64,000 bases of DNA. Origin: an uncultured Bacteroidales bacterium. Its GTDB lineage: Bacteria; Bacteroidota; Bacteroidia; Bacteroidales; UBA932. A program made the translations under genes and the position numbers. The stretch lies in contig CAMCFO010000008.1 in NCBI GenBank assembly GCA_945874155.1, positions 1 through 64,000 on the forward strand. The letters are read 5' to 3'. Under the pieces are notes generated by a model. The model did no database searches and had not been told where the DNA came from. It was given only the letters and a program-made list of their open reading frames with translations. Every line of letters begins with the position of its first letter. Positions within the stretch are counted from its first letter, which is position 1. This document shows, in pieces, positions 16,232-24,522 of the stretch.

Positions 16232-17743
16232 TTATTCTACTGTTTTGACGCTGAGTTTAAAGTTACCCCATACATAGATTTTGTTGCCTTTGGCGTCTGT
16301 TTTTTCATACTTTTCGCCTCCAATCACTTTTATGAGTGCGTAGTTCCCGTCAACAGTCTTTACTATGGCTGTCTCGTTAAAATCAAGTACGCATCTTTTA
16401 TCTTCATTTGAAGCAGCGTCATAGGCAGACTGGAGCTCAGAGAGTTTGGTAATCGAGTCGAAGTCCACATCCACTTTCTTGACCTTTGTGTCATTTATGG
16501 TTGTCCAGTTTTTGATTGAATTGTCTATATAATCCTGAAGAGCCTGGTCAGAAGGTGCAGCGAATGTAAGCGCAGTCTGAGAGGAGCCCCTGAAAATGAC
16601 GATATCCACATCAGCTTGCTTGAAACTATCATTCAGTGTATACTTAATACCATTTGCCATATCAAGGTATCTTCCCAGATTTGAACCCTCTTTGAACCAG
16701 TTCACTTCTGTGTCTTCGTGTGTTTTCAGAGTAGGATCAGCCTCCTTGACAGCATTGATTCTGAGTGTAGTAGGATTCCTCTTTCCGCTCTCAAATGATA
16801 TTGCGTCATCGAAAGCCTTTGTGTTTGTCCAGGTACCCTTGTCTGTCTCCACGGTCATAGTAATTTTGTATCCAGAATCCAATTTGAACGGAGCAAGCAC
16901 CTGATAGAACTTGGCTGAACCTCCTACCGGGATTGCTTCACCTTTATCTACCCAAAGTGGACAAGTATGAATTTCGCTATCCTTAAGTAAGTATTCAGAA
17001 ATACTACCATCAAAAACATTGATGCGGTATTGTCCGCCAATGGCGGCGCCATTAACTGTTATCTTAATGCAATTAACTGTAATCGGAGATGAAGTTTCAT
17101 TCACGACAGTGTATTCCATCATTGTTCCGATATGCTTCATACTGATAGTTGGAACAGGATTTTCTGCTGTTGTTGTTGCGGTTCCCCAAAGCACATCCTG
17201 ATATGCAAGATGAGCCATATTGTTATTGCCGTTCTGAGTAGAATGAACCAGTTCAAAGTTTCCGAAAACAATGACACCATAGCCTTTCCAGGATGGATTG
17301 GACTGCTTACCCGGATAAATTACGCCCCACTTAAGAGAGGAGGAGCCGTTTCCATAGCGGTCTTTGAAAGCAGACAGACGACCTTCATATGGAATTCCAG
17401 CTGCTACAGCAAGAGACCCGTCAGAATCAGCCTCAGAAAGGCTGAAAGGCTTTGGAGTTGCACTTCCTTCTGATGCTATAAAGTTCACAGGATTTGCAGC
17501 TCGCCATGCTGCATCTTCCGGGAGGGCTTGATCCGCAGGCCAGGTGTAAACCGCAAGATTGTCATTGTTCGTCCAGGTCACATTGAATGAAGCATCTGTG
17601 ACTGTCCTGGTGTTCACATCCTCGGCATAGATTACATATTTCTGATCTGCCTCATTTTTACCTCCGTCGATTGAAGGAACTTCGCTCTTGTTGCAAGCGA
17701 CCATTGCGGCTGCCGCCACAACAAATAATATATACTTTTTCAT
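16232..17743 (-). CDS. Fimbrillin-like surface lipoprotein A, with paralogous C-terminal domain
   Basis: About 503 residues from ATG 17743 (an in-frame ATG at 17755 also exists). Lipobox AAAMVAC. Residues about 30-335 form a fimbrillin/Mfa-like module with landmarks NTRTVTDASFNVTW, DNLAVYTWPA, WGVIYPGK, MKHIGTMMEYTV and IGGQYRINVFDGS. After it comes a domain of about 160 residues beginning near SNLGRYLDMANG, with the ADVDIVIFRG, LTFAAP and KVKKVDVDFD segments, ending WGNFKLSVKTVE. The lipoprotein at 20267-21742 has both modules; the glycanase at 17946-20261 has the first only. No catalytic residue pattern is seen. Probably a surface glycan-binding or scaffold protein of the PUL. Confidence 0.65.
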   Translation of the reverse strand: MKKYILFVVAAAAMVACNKSEVPSIDGGKNEADQKYVIYAEDVNTRTVTDASFNVTWTNNDNLAVYTWPADQALPEDAAWRAANPVNFIASEGSATPKPFSLSEADSDGSLAVAAGIPYEGRLSAFKDRYGNGSSSLKWGVIYPGKQSNPSWKGYGVIVFGNFELVHSTQNGNNNMAHLAYQDVLWGTATTTAENPVPTISMKHIGTMMEYTVVNETSSPITVNCIKITVNGAAIGGQYRINVFDGSISEYLLKDSEIHTCPLWVDKGEAIPVGGSAKFYQVLAPFKLDSGYKITMTVETDKGTWTNTKAFDDAISFESGKRNPTTLRINAVKEADPTLKTHEDTEVNWFKEGSNLGRYLDMANGIKYTLNDSFKQADVDIVIFRGSSQTALTFAAPSDQALQDYIDNSIKNWTTINDTKVKKVDVDFDSITKLSELQSAYDAASNEDKRCVLDFNETAIVKTVDGNYALIKVIGGEKYEKTDAKGNKIYVWGNFKLSVKTVE

Positions 17744-17758
17744 AGCATTTTCCATAAA

Positions 17759-17917
17759 TTAGTTGAACCATTCGTTATTTCCTTCTCCCCACGCCTCAAT
17801 CTTGCTTGACTGAACCTCTGCAGCAGGGCTTCCTGCAATGCACTCGGAAGGTGTTACTTTGAAAACTTGTACAGCCGGAGACTCGTACAATTGTGAATTT
17901 AAGTCTTTTGTTTTCAT
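17759..17917 (-). CDS. Small 52-aa PUL protein with shared C-terminal motif
   Basis: ATG at 17917, TAA at 17759-17761; 52 residues starting MKTKDLNSQLYESPAVQVFK and ending IEAWGEGNNEWFN. No signal peptide or membrane helix. The pattern YxxPxxxVF near the N-terminus is typical of short proteins found beside fimbrillin and PUL genes in Bacteroidales. It sits 28 bases after the glycanase fusion and 3 bases before the ATG at 17755 of the next lipoprotein frame, so it is translationally linked. The tail resembles the C-termini of both PUL glycanases (IDKWGNGNNVDF, IDGWEKGHHIK). Function unknown. Confidence 0.7.
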   Translation of the reverse strand: MKTKDLNSQLYESPAVQVFKVTPSECIAGSPAAEVQSSKIEAWGEGNNEWFN

Positions 17918-17945
17918 AATGTTAAATGTTATTAGTTGATATATA

Positions 17946-20261
17946 TCAGAAATCTACATTGTTTCCGTTGCCCCATTTGTCTATGCCGTCACCATAAGTA
18001 TATGACGACAACTCAGTTGTGACATAGAACGGGAATGTGGCAATATCCGCCTTCCTGTGCGCTGCATCCTGTGCCCAGACAATCAGCCTGTAGGCACCGC
18101 TTGTTTCAGGAGCCTTAAACCTGATGCTGCTGCCGACAGTGCCTACGACCGAAGCAGGTGTATCAGGCATCAAATTGCCCGGAGACAGGTATTTATCTTC
18201 CACTATCTTCCAGCACCAACTCTGGGCATCACCATCCGGGTCGTATGACTCAACAGCCGCAGCAGCGATTTCGCCACGCATAAGTTTGACGCTCTTGTCG
18301 GCAGTCTGTCCATTGACAGTGAAGCAGCTGATAACCGGAGCGCGATTCGACACAGTCCCACCCCAAAGCTCATTCATTGCATCGACTGACGGAAGCGAAT
18401 ATTTGGAGAATTGGTCGTACATCGCATACCAGGTCGGCACAGTTCCGTGGGACTGATAACCCCATAGGAAAACAAATGAACCTATGCAGCCATCGTTTTG
18501 GTGGGCAGATATACACTGGCTGTAAATATTCTTGTATTCCGCAGCCTTGACACTTCCGGCATCCTCTATCAGACCGCCCCAGGAAGTCTTCCCGACCGTG
18601 GTTTCCCAAGTACCCTGAGGGCCGAACTCAGTGACGAGATAAGGCTTATCCGAGACTTTGTCCGTCATATTCGTATGAAGGTCGTAAACAGTTGGAGCAT
18701 AGGAGTTGATGCTGATCAGATCCACATCCGGAACCTTGGCAGTGACACCCCACGGCCAGCAGAGTGCAAAGGTGGTCGGACGGCCGTCGTAAGCGTGAAT
18801 GTACTTCGAAATATTGTTCACGTCTTCCCACAGATTCATTGCAGCCTGGGAGTCGAATGTGTCAATCTTGCTGCCGTCAGGCAGATTGTTCTGCTCCAGC
18901 TCATTGCCGATGCACCACATAAGTATGGCAGGATGGCCCTTGAGATTGTTGATGATGCTTTTAAGCTGTTCCCTCTGCTTGGTCCTGGCGGTCTCGTCCA
19001 AATAGTTAAAGCCGTCGACTATACGGCCCACATTCAGCCCGACATAGGCATACATCCCGGCTGCAGCCAGCTCGTCAAGCAGTGTTTTGGATGAGCTGGA
19101 GACAGAATAGAGTCTGACTGCATTTGCACCGGCTGCTTTGGCCTGTTTCCAGAATTCCTGCTTCCCTGCTACGTCCTTGTTGTCCCCATTGAGAGCAGCG
19201 CCCTTGACGAAGAATTCCGCATCGTTCACATAGAGCTTTTTGTTCCTGATTTCAACCTTAGGTTTGTTCTGGATGCCGTATTTCACATACAATGTCGATG
19301 TGTTGAGTTTGCCGCTTTCAAATGAAACAGCGGAATCCATTGTCATTGTTTCGGACCAGCTGCCCTTGTCGGTCTTGACAGTCAATGTCACAGTCGCGCC
19401 CTTGCCAAGAGTGAAAGGAGCCAACACCTGATAGAACATAGAAGAGCCTCCGACCGGAACCGGAGTGCCGTTTACCACCGTCAAGGTGCACTCTTCCACC
19501 GTGTTCATAGGCTCCCCGAAAGTACCCTCGAATACATTCAGGCGGAATTCTCCACCAATCGCAACACCCGGGGCTTTGATTGTGATGCTCTGAACGGTAA
19601 ACTCCGCTGAAGTCATATTCATCACCTTGTACGCCATCATTGTACCGAGATGCTTCATCGCGACTGTCGGGCCCTTACCCGTAGCCGTACCCCAGAGGAC
19701 ATCCTGAGATGCGAGATGGTCCATATTGTCGTTGCCTATCTGGGTGCAGTTCATTTTATCCGGTTTCCCGAAAATCACAAGGCCCATCCCGGCTTTTGAA
19801 GAAGCCGCCATCCTACCGGGATAGATTACACCCCATTTCAGGGAATTATTGTTGCTGAAACGGGTTTTGAATGTCTCAAGCCGCCCGGAATAAGGAAAGG
19901 AATTCTCGTCGGCAAACGAGTTCTCGACATCGCTCTCCGAAAGACGGAAGGGTCTCGGATTGGCATCCCCAGGTTCTGCAACGAAGGCTACAGGATTGGT
20001 CTTCTGCCAGTGAGCAGTTTCATCGGCAGTTGGATCTGCAGAAATTCCAGCATTGGACGGCCAGGTGTAAACCGCCAAGTTGTCCCCATCGGCCCACTTC
20101 ACATTGAATGAACCGTCAGTGACAGTTCTTGTTGTCACATCCTCAGCATAAAGGATATAATCGCCATCTCCCGTCCGTACAAAGTCCTCATCCGGCTGTT
20201 TTTCACAACCGGATAAGACCAAGGCAAATGACAGACAAGCCAATAATATTCTATTGTCCAT
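17946..20261 (-). CDS. Fimbrillin-like module fused to clan GH-A glycanase
   Basis: 771 residues from ATG 20261. Lipobox LVLSGC (Cys19). Residues about 30-330 are the fimbrillin-like module (TTRTVTDGSFNVKW, DNLAVYTWPS, WGVIYPGR, MKHLGTMMAYKV). Residues about 335-635 are a TIM-barrel glycanase: FFVKGAALNGDN, MWCIGNELEQNN (acid/base E454) and YLVTEFGPQGTWE (nucleophile E545), the GH2/GH158-like pattern of clan GH-A. An Ig-like C-terminal domain (about 640-747) follows, then the tail IDKWGNGNNVDF. The glycanase part is paralogous to the protein at 21762-23231. GH158 enzymes cleave beta-1,3-glucan, which would suit the GH16 neighbour, but assignment to GH158 is my inference. Architecture is unusual. 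Confidence 0.75.
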   Translation of the reverse strand: MDNRILLACLSFALVLSGCEKQPDEDFVRTGDGDYILYAEDVTTRTVTDGSFNVKWADGDNLAVYTWPSNAGISADPTADETAHWQKTNPVAFVAEPGDANPRPFRLSESDVENSFADENSFPYSGRLETFKTRFSNNNSLKWGVIYPGRMAASSKAGMGLVIFGKPDKMNCTQIGNDNMDHLASQDVLWGTATGKGPTVAMKHLGTMMAYKVMNMTSAEFTVQSITIKAPGVAIGGEFRLNVFEGTFGEPMNTVEECTLTVVNGTPVPVGGSSMFYQVLAPFTLGKGATVTLTVKTDKGSWSETMTMDSAVSFESGKLNTSTLYVKYGIQNKPKVEIRNKKLYVNDAEFFVKGAALNGDNKDVAGKQEFWKQAKAAGANAVRLYSVSSSSKTLLDELAAAGMYAYVGLNVGRIVDGFNYLDETARTKQREQLKSIINNLKGHPAILMWCIGNELEQNNLPDGSKIDTFDSQAAMNLWEDVNNISKYIHAYDGRPTTFALCWPWGVTAKVPDVDLISINSYAPTVYDLHTNMTDKVSDKPYLVTEFGPQGTWETTVGKTSWGGLIEDAGSVKAAEYKNIYSQCISAHQNDGCIGSFVFLWGYQSHGTVPTWYAMYDQFSKYSLPSVDAMNELWGGTVSNRAPVISCFTVNGQTADKSVKLMRGEIAAAAVESYDPDGDAQSWCWKIVEDKYLSPGNLMPDTPASVVGTVGSSIRFKAPETSGAYRLIVWAQDAAHRKADIATFPFYVTTELSSYTYGDGIDKWGNGNNVDF

Positions 20262-20266
20262 AACTT

Positions 20267-21742
20267 CTATTTTACAGTCTTGAGACTGAGAGCAAAACTG
20301 CCCCATACATCATCATACTTGGTTCCTCCGGTAACCTTGATAAGAGCATATTCGCCATCTACAGTCTTCACTATGGCTGTCTCTTCCTTCGCAAGAATAC
20401 ATCTGACATCCTCTCCTGCTGCAGCATCGTAGGCTGAAACTATTTCGGACAACTTGGTCACCTGGTCGAAGTCTACGTCAACTTTCTTGACCTTTGTGTC
20501 ATTTATGGTATCCCAGCCTTTGATTGAATTGTCAACCCATTCCTGGAGACCAGAGTCAACAGGTGCAGCGAATGTAAGCGCAGTCTTGCCTGAACCTCTG
20601 AAGACAACGATGTCCACATCAGCCTTGTTGAATTCGCCACCGTAAACATATTTTTCACCATTTGCCATATTGAGATAGCATCCGAGGTTGCTTTCACTGC
20701 TGAACCAACTCTCTGCGATATCGTGCTGAACCAGAGGAGTTTCCGTTTCTCCTCCACCGCCTTCGCCGCTTTCCTTGAATGCAAGCTCAATATCAATTGT
20801 ATTCTGCTTGCCCGGCAGGAAAACCAGTTCAGAAGCATCTGCTGCAATTGTCTTTGTGCTGTTTCCCTTGTCGGTAACAATTGTAATTTCGGCCGTTTTG
20901 TTCGCTGCAAGCGTGAACGGTGCCAGAATCTGATAGAATTTGGCCTCTCCTCCGACAGGAATGGACTCTCCTTCACTTACATACAGAGGGCACTCGTGAA
21001 TCTGGGTCATATCACTGTCAATCTTTCCCTCCATCACATTATAGCGGAACTGTCCTCCTATGACAGCTGATGCCACCTTGATTTTGACTGTGTTGACAAC
21101 AAAAGGAACTTCCCCGGTATTCTTGACCACATACTCGAACATTGTTCCCACGTGGCGCATCTTCACCTTTGGAGAGAGTGTGTTCGAAGCATAGCCATAA
21201 AGCACATCCTGATCTGCAAGATGTTCCAGATTGTTGTTGCCCTTCTGGGTGCAGTTAACTCTCTCCTGGTCTCCGAATACAACTATGCCCATACCCGGGC
21301 GGGAAGCGTTGGCCATACGGCCAGGATAGATTACGCCCCAGTCGAGATTTCCGGCCGCATAGCGGGTGTTGAATGCAGAGAGTCTGTCAGCATATGGCAA
21401 CTCGGCAAGAGATTTTTCTGCGTCGTCAGAGGCGAGAGAGAAGCGGCATGGATTTCCGCTGCCTTCGGCTGTGATGAAGACAACTGGTTCCGCTGATCTC
21501 CAGACCGCTGCATCTGAAGGGAGTTCAGTTCCCGCAGGCCAAGTGTAAACAGCCAGGGCATCGCCGGCAGACCAGGTCACTTTGAAATCGCTGCTTGTGG
21601 AAGTCTTTGTCCCGGGCTCCACCTCCGCTACGAGTACGCAAGAAACATCCTGAGGCTTGTTGTCAATCACTCCTTCAGTCTTGCTACAACTCACTGCCGA
21701 CACAGCAGCAAACATCGCAAAAAGCAAAATATTCTTCTTCAT
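20267..21742 (-). CDS. Fimbrillin-like surface lipoprotein B
   Basis: 491 residues; lipobox AVSAVSC. Same two-module layout as lipoprotein A: fimbrillin-like region (about 30-325; VTWSAGDALAVYTWPAG, WGVIYPGR, MRHVGTMFEYVVKN, IGGQFRYNVMEG), a Gly/Glu linker ESGEGGGGE, then the C-terminal domain of about 160 residues (SNLGCYLNMANG, ADVDIVVFRG, LTFAAP, NDTKVKKVDVDFD, ending SLKTVK). The C-terminal domain is strikingly more conserved between A and B than the first. Ends 5 bases before the glycanase fusion start. Likely displayed on the surface beside SusCD; binding function is inferred. Confidence 0.65.
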   Translation of the reverse strand: MKKNILLFAMFAAVSAVSCSKTEGVIDNKPQDVSCVLVAEVEPGTKTSTSSDFKVTWSAGDALAVYTWPAGTELPSDAAVWRSAEPVVFITAEGSGNPCRFSLASDDAEKSLAELPYADRLSAFNTRYAAGNLDWGVIYPGRMANASRPGMGIVVFGDQERVNCTQKGNNNLEHLADQDVLYGYASNTLSPKVKMRHVGTMFEYVVKNTGEVPFVVNTVKIKVASAVIGGQFRYNVMEGKIDSDMTQIHECPLYVSEGESIPVGGEAKFYQILAPFTLAANKTAEITIVTDKGNSTKTIAADASELVFLPGKQNTIDIELAFKESGEGGGGETETPLVQHDIAESWFSSESNLGCYLNMANGEKYVYGGEFNKADVDIVVFRGSGKTALTFAAPVDSGLQEWVDNSIKGWDTINDTKVKKVDVDFDQVTKLSEIVSAYDAAAGEDVRCILAKEETAIVKTVDGEYALIKVTGGTKYDDVWGSFALSLKTVK

Positions 21743-21761
21743 AATATATTCTGTCTATATG

Positions 21762-23231
21762 TTATTTGATATGATGTCCCTTTTCCCAGCCGTCAATGCT
21801 TTCGCCTCCGAGTTCTCCGTCTTCAAGGTCCTCGGAACCGCCGCCTTCACCGGATTCTGTGACATTGAACGGGAATACAGCCACGTCTGCGAGACCGTTG
21901 GCAGCGTCACGGACAAATACAATCAACCTGTAGTTGCCGGCCTTGGAAGGAGCCTTGAAGGACAGGTTCTGGTCTGGCTTGCCCTGAATGAGTCCTGAAA
22001 TTCCGGACATTGTCTTTCCGTTCTCGAGCCTTACATCCCTGATTATTCTCCAGTCATAAGTCAGAGCGGCACCGTCAGGACTGCTTGCCGACACCTGAGC
22101 CGAAGCCAGAGCGGCAGACGGTATCTTGACGTTCTTGTCTGCCGTCTTGCCTTCAAGTGTCATAGCGGAAATCACAGGGTTCTTCTTTGCTGCAGGAGCG
22201 CCTGTCCAAAGTTCCGACATTGCAGTTGCAGCAGGAAGAGCCTGTTTCTGGAACTGGTCAAACATCGCATACCAGGTCAGTACATCGCCGTGGGACTGAT
22301 ATCCCCAAAGGAATACATAGGACCCGAGACATCCCTGGCCCTGGTAAGGGACTATGCACTCGTCGTAGAGTTTCTTGTAGGCAGCAGCTTTTTCTGTTCC
22401 GGTGGATTCAAGCATACATCCCCATTCTGTCTTCTTCACTTCAGCCTCCCAAGTTCCGAGCGGTCCGAACTCGGAGATGATGTACGGTTTGTCGAAATTC
22501 TGGGATTTGAGGGATGAATGGACATTGTAAATGCCCGGGTCATAAGCATTGATACAGAGCAAGTCGATATCCGGGACATAAGTCTTGATTTCGGTTATGG
22601 TCTTGTCCCAGGTACCGGTCAGGGCTGTGGTGGTAGGACGGCCGTCATTCTTGTGGATATACTCGGAAATCTCGTTCACATCCTTCCACACATTGACATT
22701 CAGGCTGATTGTACCGCTTCCGTCCACCTTGTTGTTCTGGTCAAGCTCGTTTCCTATGCACCACATAAGAATGGCAGGATGGTCCGCAATCTTATCAATG
22801 AGACTCTTGACACTCGAAAGTTGCTTCTTGCGGGCATTCTCGTCATTGTAATCGAAACCTTCGCACTCGCGTGCAATTCCGATACCCAGATTCACATACA
22901 CGCCCTTTTTTGCCATCTCATCGAGAAATGCAATAGATTCGTTGTTGACAGAGTACATTCTGACCGTATTTGCACCGGCCTGCTTTGCCTCTTTCCAGAA
23001 TTCCTGATTTCCGTCGGAATCCAGGTTGTCTCCGTTGATGGCGGCACCTTTGATGAAGAATGGTTCACCGTTCACATAAAAGGAACCGTCCTTGACAATA
23101 ACCTCAGGTTTATCAGGGAGTTCCTCTGGAGTTTGCGGATGGAACTTTCCTTCCTCATTGTCATTATTTTTCTGACACGAGAGTGCCATAACCGCCATAG
23201 AGGCCAAAAGAATTGTGGTTAATTTTTTCAT
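21762..23231 (-). CDS. Clan GH-A glycanase lipoprotein (GH2/GH158-like)
   Basis: 489 residues; lipobox VMALSC (Cys19). A short acidic linker leads to VIVKDGSFYVNGEPFFIKGA, the usual barrel entry of such enzymes. MWCIGNELDQNN holds the acid/base E162, and IISEFGPLGTWE the nucleophile E254. FLWGYQSHGDVLTWYAM follows the last barrel strands. An Ig-like domain (about 350-455) and a Gly/Glu linker precede the tail IDGWEKGHHIK. Compared with its paralogue at 17946-20261 it lacks the fimbrillin-like module. Two bases separate it from the glycan-binding protein gene. Surface endo-beta-glucanase is the best guess. Confidence 0.78.
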   Translation of the reverse strand: MKKLTTILLASMAVMALSCQKNNDNEEGKFHPQTPEELPDKPEVIVKDGSFYVNGEPFFIKGAAINGDNLDSDGNQEFWKEAKQAGANTVRMYSVNNESIAFLDEMAKKGVYVNLGIGIARECEGFDYNDENARKKQLSSVKSLIDKIADHPAILMWCIGNELDQNNKVDGSGTISLNVNVWKDVNEISEYIHKNDGRPTTTALTGTWDKTITEIKTYVPDIDLLCINAYDPGIYNVHSSLKSQNFDKPYIISEFGPLGTWEAEVKKTEWGCMLESTGTEKAAAYKKLYDECIVPYQGQGCLGSYVFLWGYQSHGDVLTWYAMFDQFQKQALPAATAMSELWTGAPAAKKNPVISAMTLEGKTADKNVKIPSAALASAQVSASSPDGAALTYDWRIIRDVRLENGKTMSGISGLIQGKPDQNLSFKAPSKAGNYRLIVFVRDAANGLADVAVFPFNVTESGEGGGSEDLEDGELGGESIDGWEKGHHIK

Positions 23232-23233
23232 AA

Positions 23234-24505
23234 TTATTCTGCGTTTCTTGCCATTATTTCAATCTCACATAATATTGCAGGACCGAGGTTCACTGATGCA
23301 CACTTCTTGAATTCGGCATAGTCAGTATCCATTGAAATGGATTTTGCATTGTTAAGGAAATTCTCGCTGTGCACCTGGTCGTAAGTCTTGCCATCATATT
23401 TTGCAGCAATCTCCGCCACGCTCTCCTGCCTCCAGTGGAGACTTCGGATGACGAGTTTAAGATAGCGGCCGCTGACTTGAGAAGCTTCGGGAACGATGGC
23501 ACTCTGCCTGCCTCCATAGACAGGGATTGTTGCGGAGCCCAGCTTTGTCCAGCCTTCGTCGGAAGCGCACTGCTCATCTGTAGGGGGTTCGTCGCACACA
23601 TAGTATTCATAATCCTTCACCCTCTGGTAGAATGAACTCATATCAATACTGTTCTCTATTATTTTGGAAGCTGTTGTCGTGATTTTGCTTATATCATATC
23701 TGCGCTGCATATCGAACACCAGAATCCAAGGCAGGTGTATGGGCTTAATTACGACATCGCCCTTGTTCCAGAAATCCTTGAAAGTGTAGTCATACTCCGA
23801 ATGGTCGTGCACATTGCACCAGAACGCATTCTTCTCTCCGCAGCTGCAGGATGAGGCATCGAAAACGGCAGTTCTCCATACTGTATTCACGTCTCCGTCA
23901 AAAAGATTCTTCTCAGAGAAGTCGCCATATCCGTTGGATGCTATATTCGCGAAAATTGTTGTAAACTCCGAACCGTCAATTTTGCGTGAAACCTCTCCGT
24001 CACTGAAGACATAAATCATATGTTTCTTATAGACGTTGACCGAGTCCGCAGTCTCAAGAACAAGCGGGAGCACATATGTGTGCTCTGAATCCCTTCTAAT
24101 CTGCCCCAATATTGCCTGACCGTCAATGCTGAGCGGGACGGTTTGTCCTGACTGTCCTGCTTCAAAGTGCAGCTCGGAATCGAATGTACAGTAAGATTTG
24201 TCAATGCTCTTGTAGTATTCCGCTATTCCGGCAAGTTCGGAATCCGACATAAACACAAGTTTCGCATCAGTTTCAACATTCTTGTCCCGACCGGTTCTGA
24301 GGATGGTTATCGGATTGCAATCCTCCAGAGAGGTGGTGCCGGAGGTAATGGTCACCTTGGTCTCGCCATCATATTTGAAGGAAAGGATAGTGCCCCAATC
24401 GTCCGCAATCAGAGATTCCGGTTGGAACTTATGGCAGCCCGGGAATGAGACAAGTGCCATCAGAATCAATCCCGCAGCAGTTATTGTTTTCATATTTGTT
24501 TTCAT
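23234..24505 (-). CDS. Surface glycan-binding lipoprotein (DUF1735-like plus discoidin)
   Basis: About 423 residues from ATG 24505 (ATG 24493 also possible; GTG 24520 in frame). Signal ends VSFPGC. The N-terminal part (about 30-165) resembles the DUF1735/BT_3987-type domain common in SusE-position proteins. The C-terminal part (about 185-420) looks like an F5/8 type C (discoidin) fold: the start FANIASNGYGDFSEKNLFDG, DVNTVWRTAV, and SGRYLKLVIRS near the end. Cys-rich loop SSCSCGEKNAFWC. It follows SusD at 17 bases, the standard position of a surface glycan-binding protein. No catalytic site seen. Confidence 0.7.
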   Translation of the reverse strand: MKTNMKTITAAGLILMALVSFPGCHKFQPESLIADDWGTILSFKYDGETKVTITSGTTSLEDCNPITILRTGRDKNVETDAKLVFMSDSELAGIAEYYKSIDKSYCTFDSELHFEAGQSGQTVPLSIDGQAILGQIRRDSEHTYVLPLVLETADSVNVYKKHMIYVFSDGEVSRKIDGSEFTTIFANIASNGYGDFSEKNLFDGDVNTVWRTAVFDASSCSCGEKNAFWCNVHDHSEYDYTFKDFWNKGDVVIKPIHLPWILVFDMQRRYDISKITTTASKIIENSIDMSSFYQRVKDYEYYVCDEPPTDEQCASDEGWTKLGSATIPVYGGRQSAIVPEASQVSGRYLKLVIRSLHWRQESVAEIAAKYDGKTYDQVHSENFLNNAKSISMDTDYAEFKKCASVNLGPAILCEIEIMARNAE

Positions 24506-24522
24506 ACTGGTTCTGTTCACTA

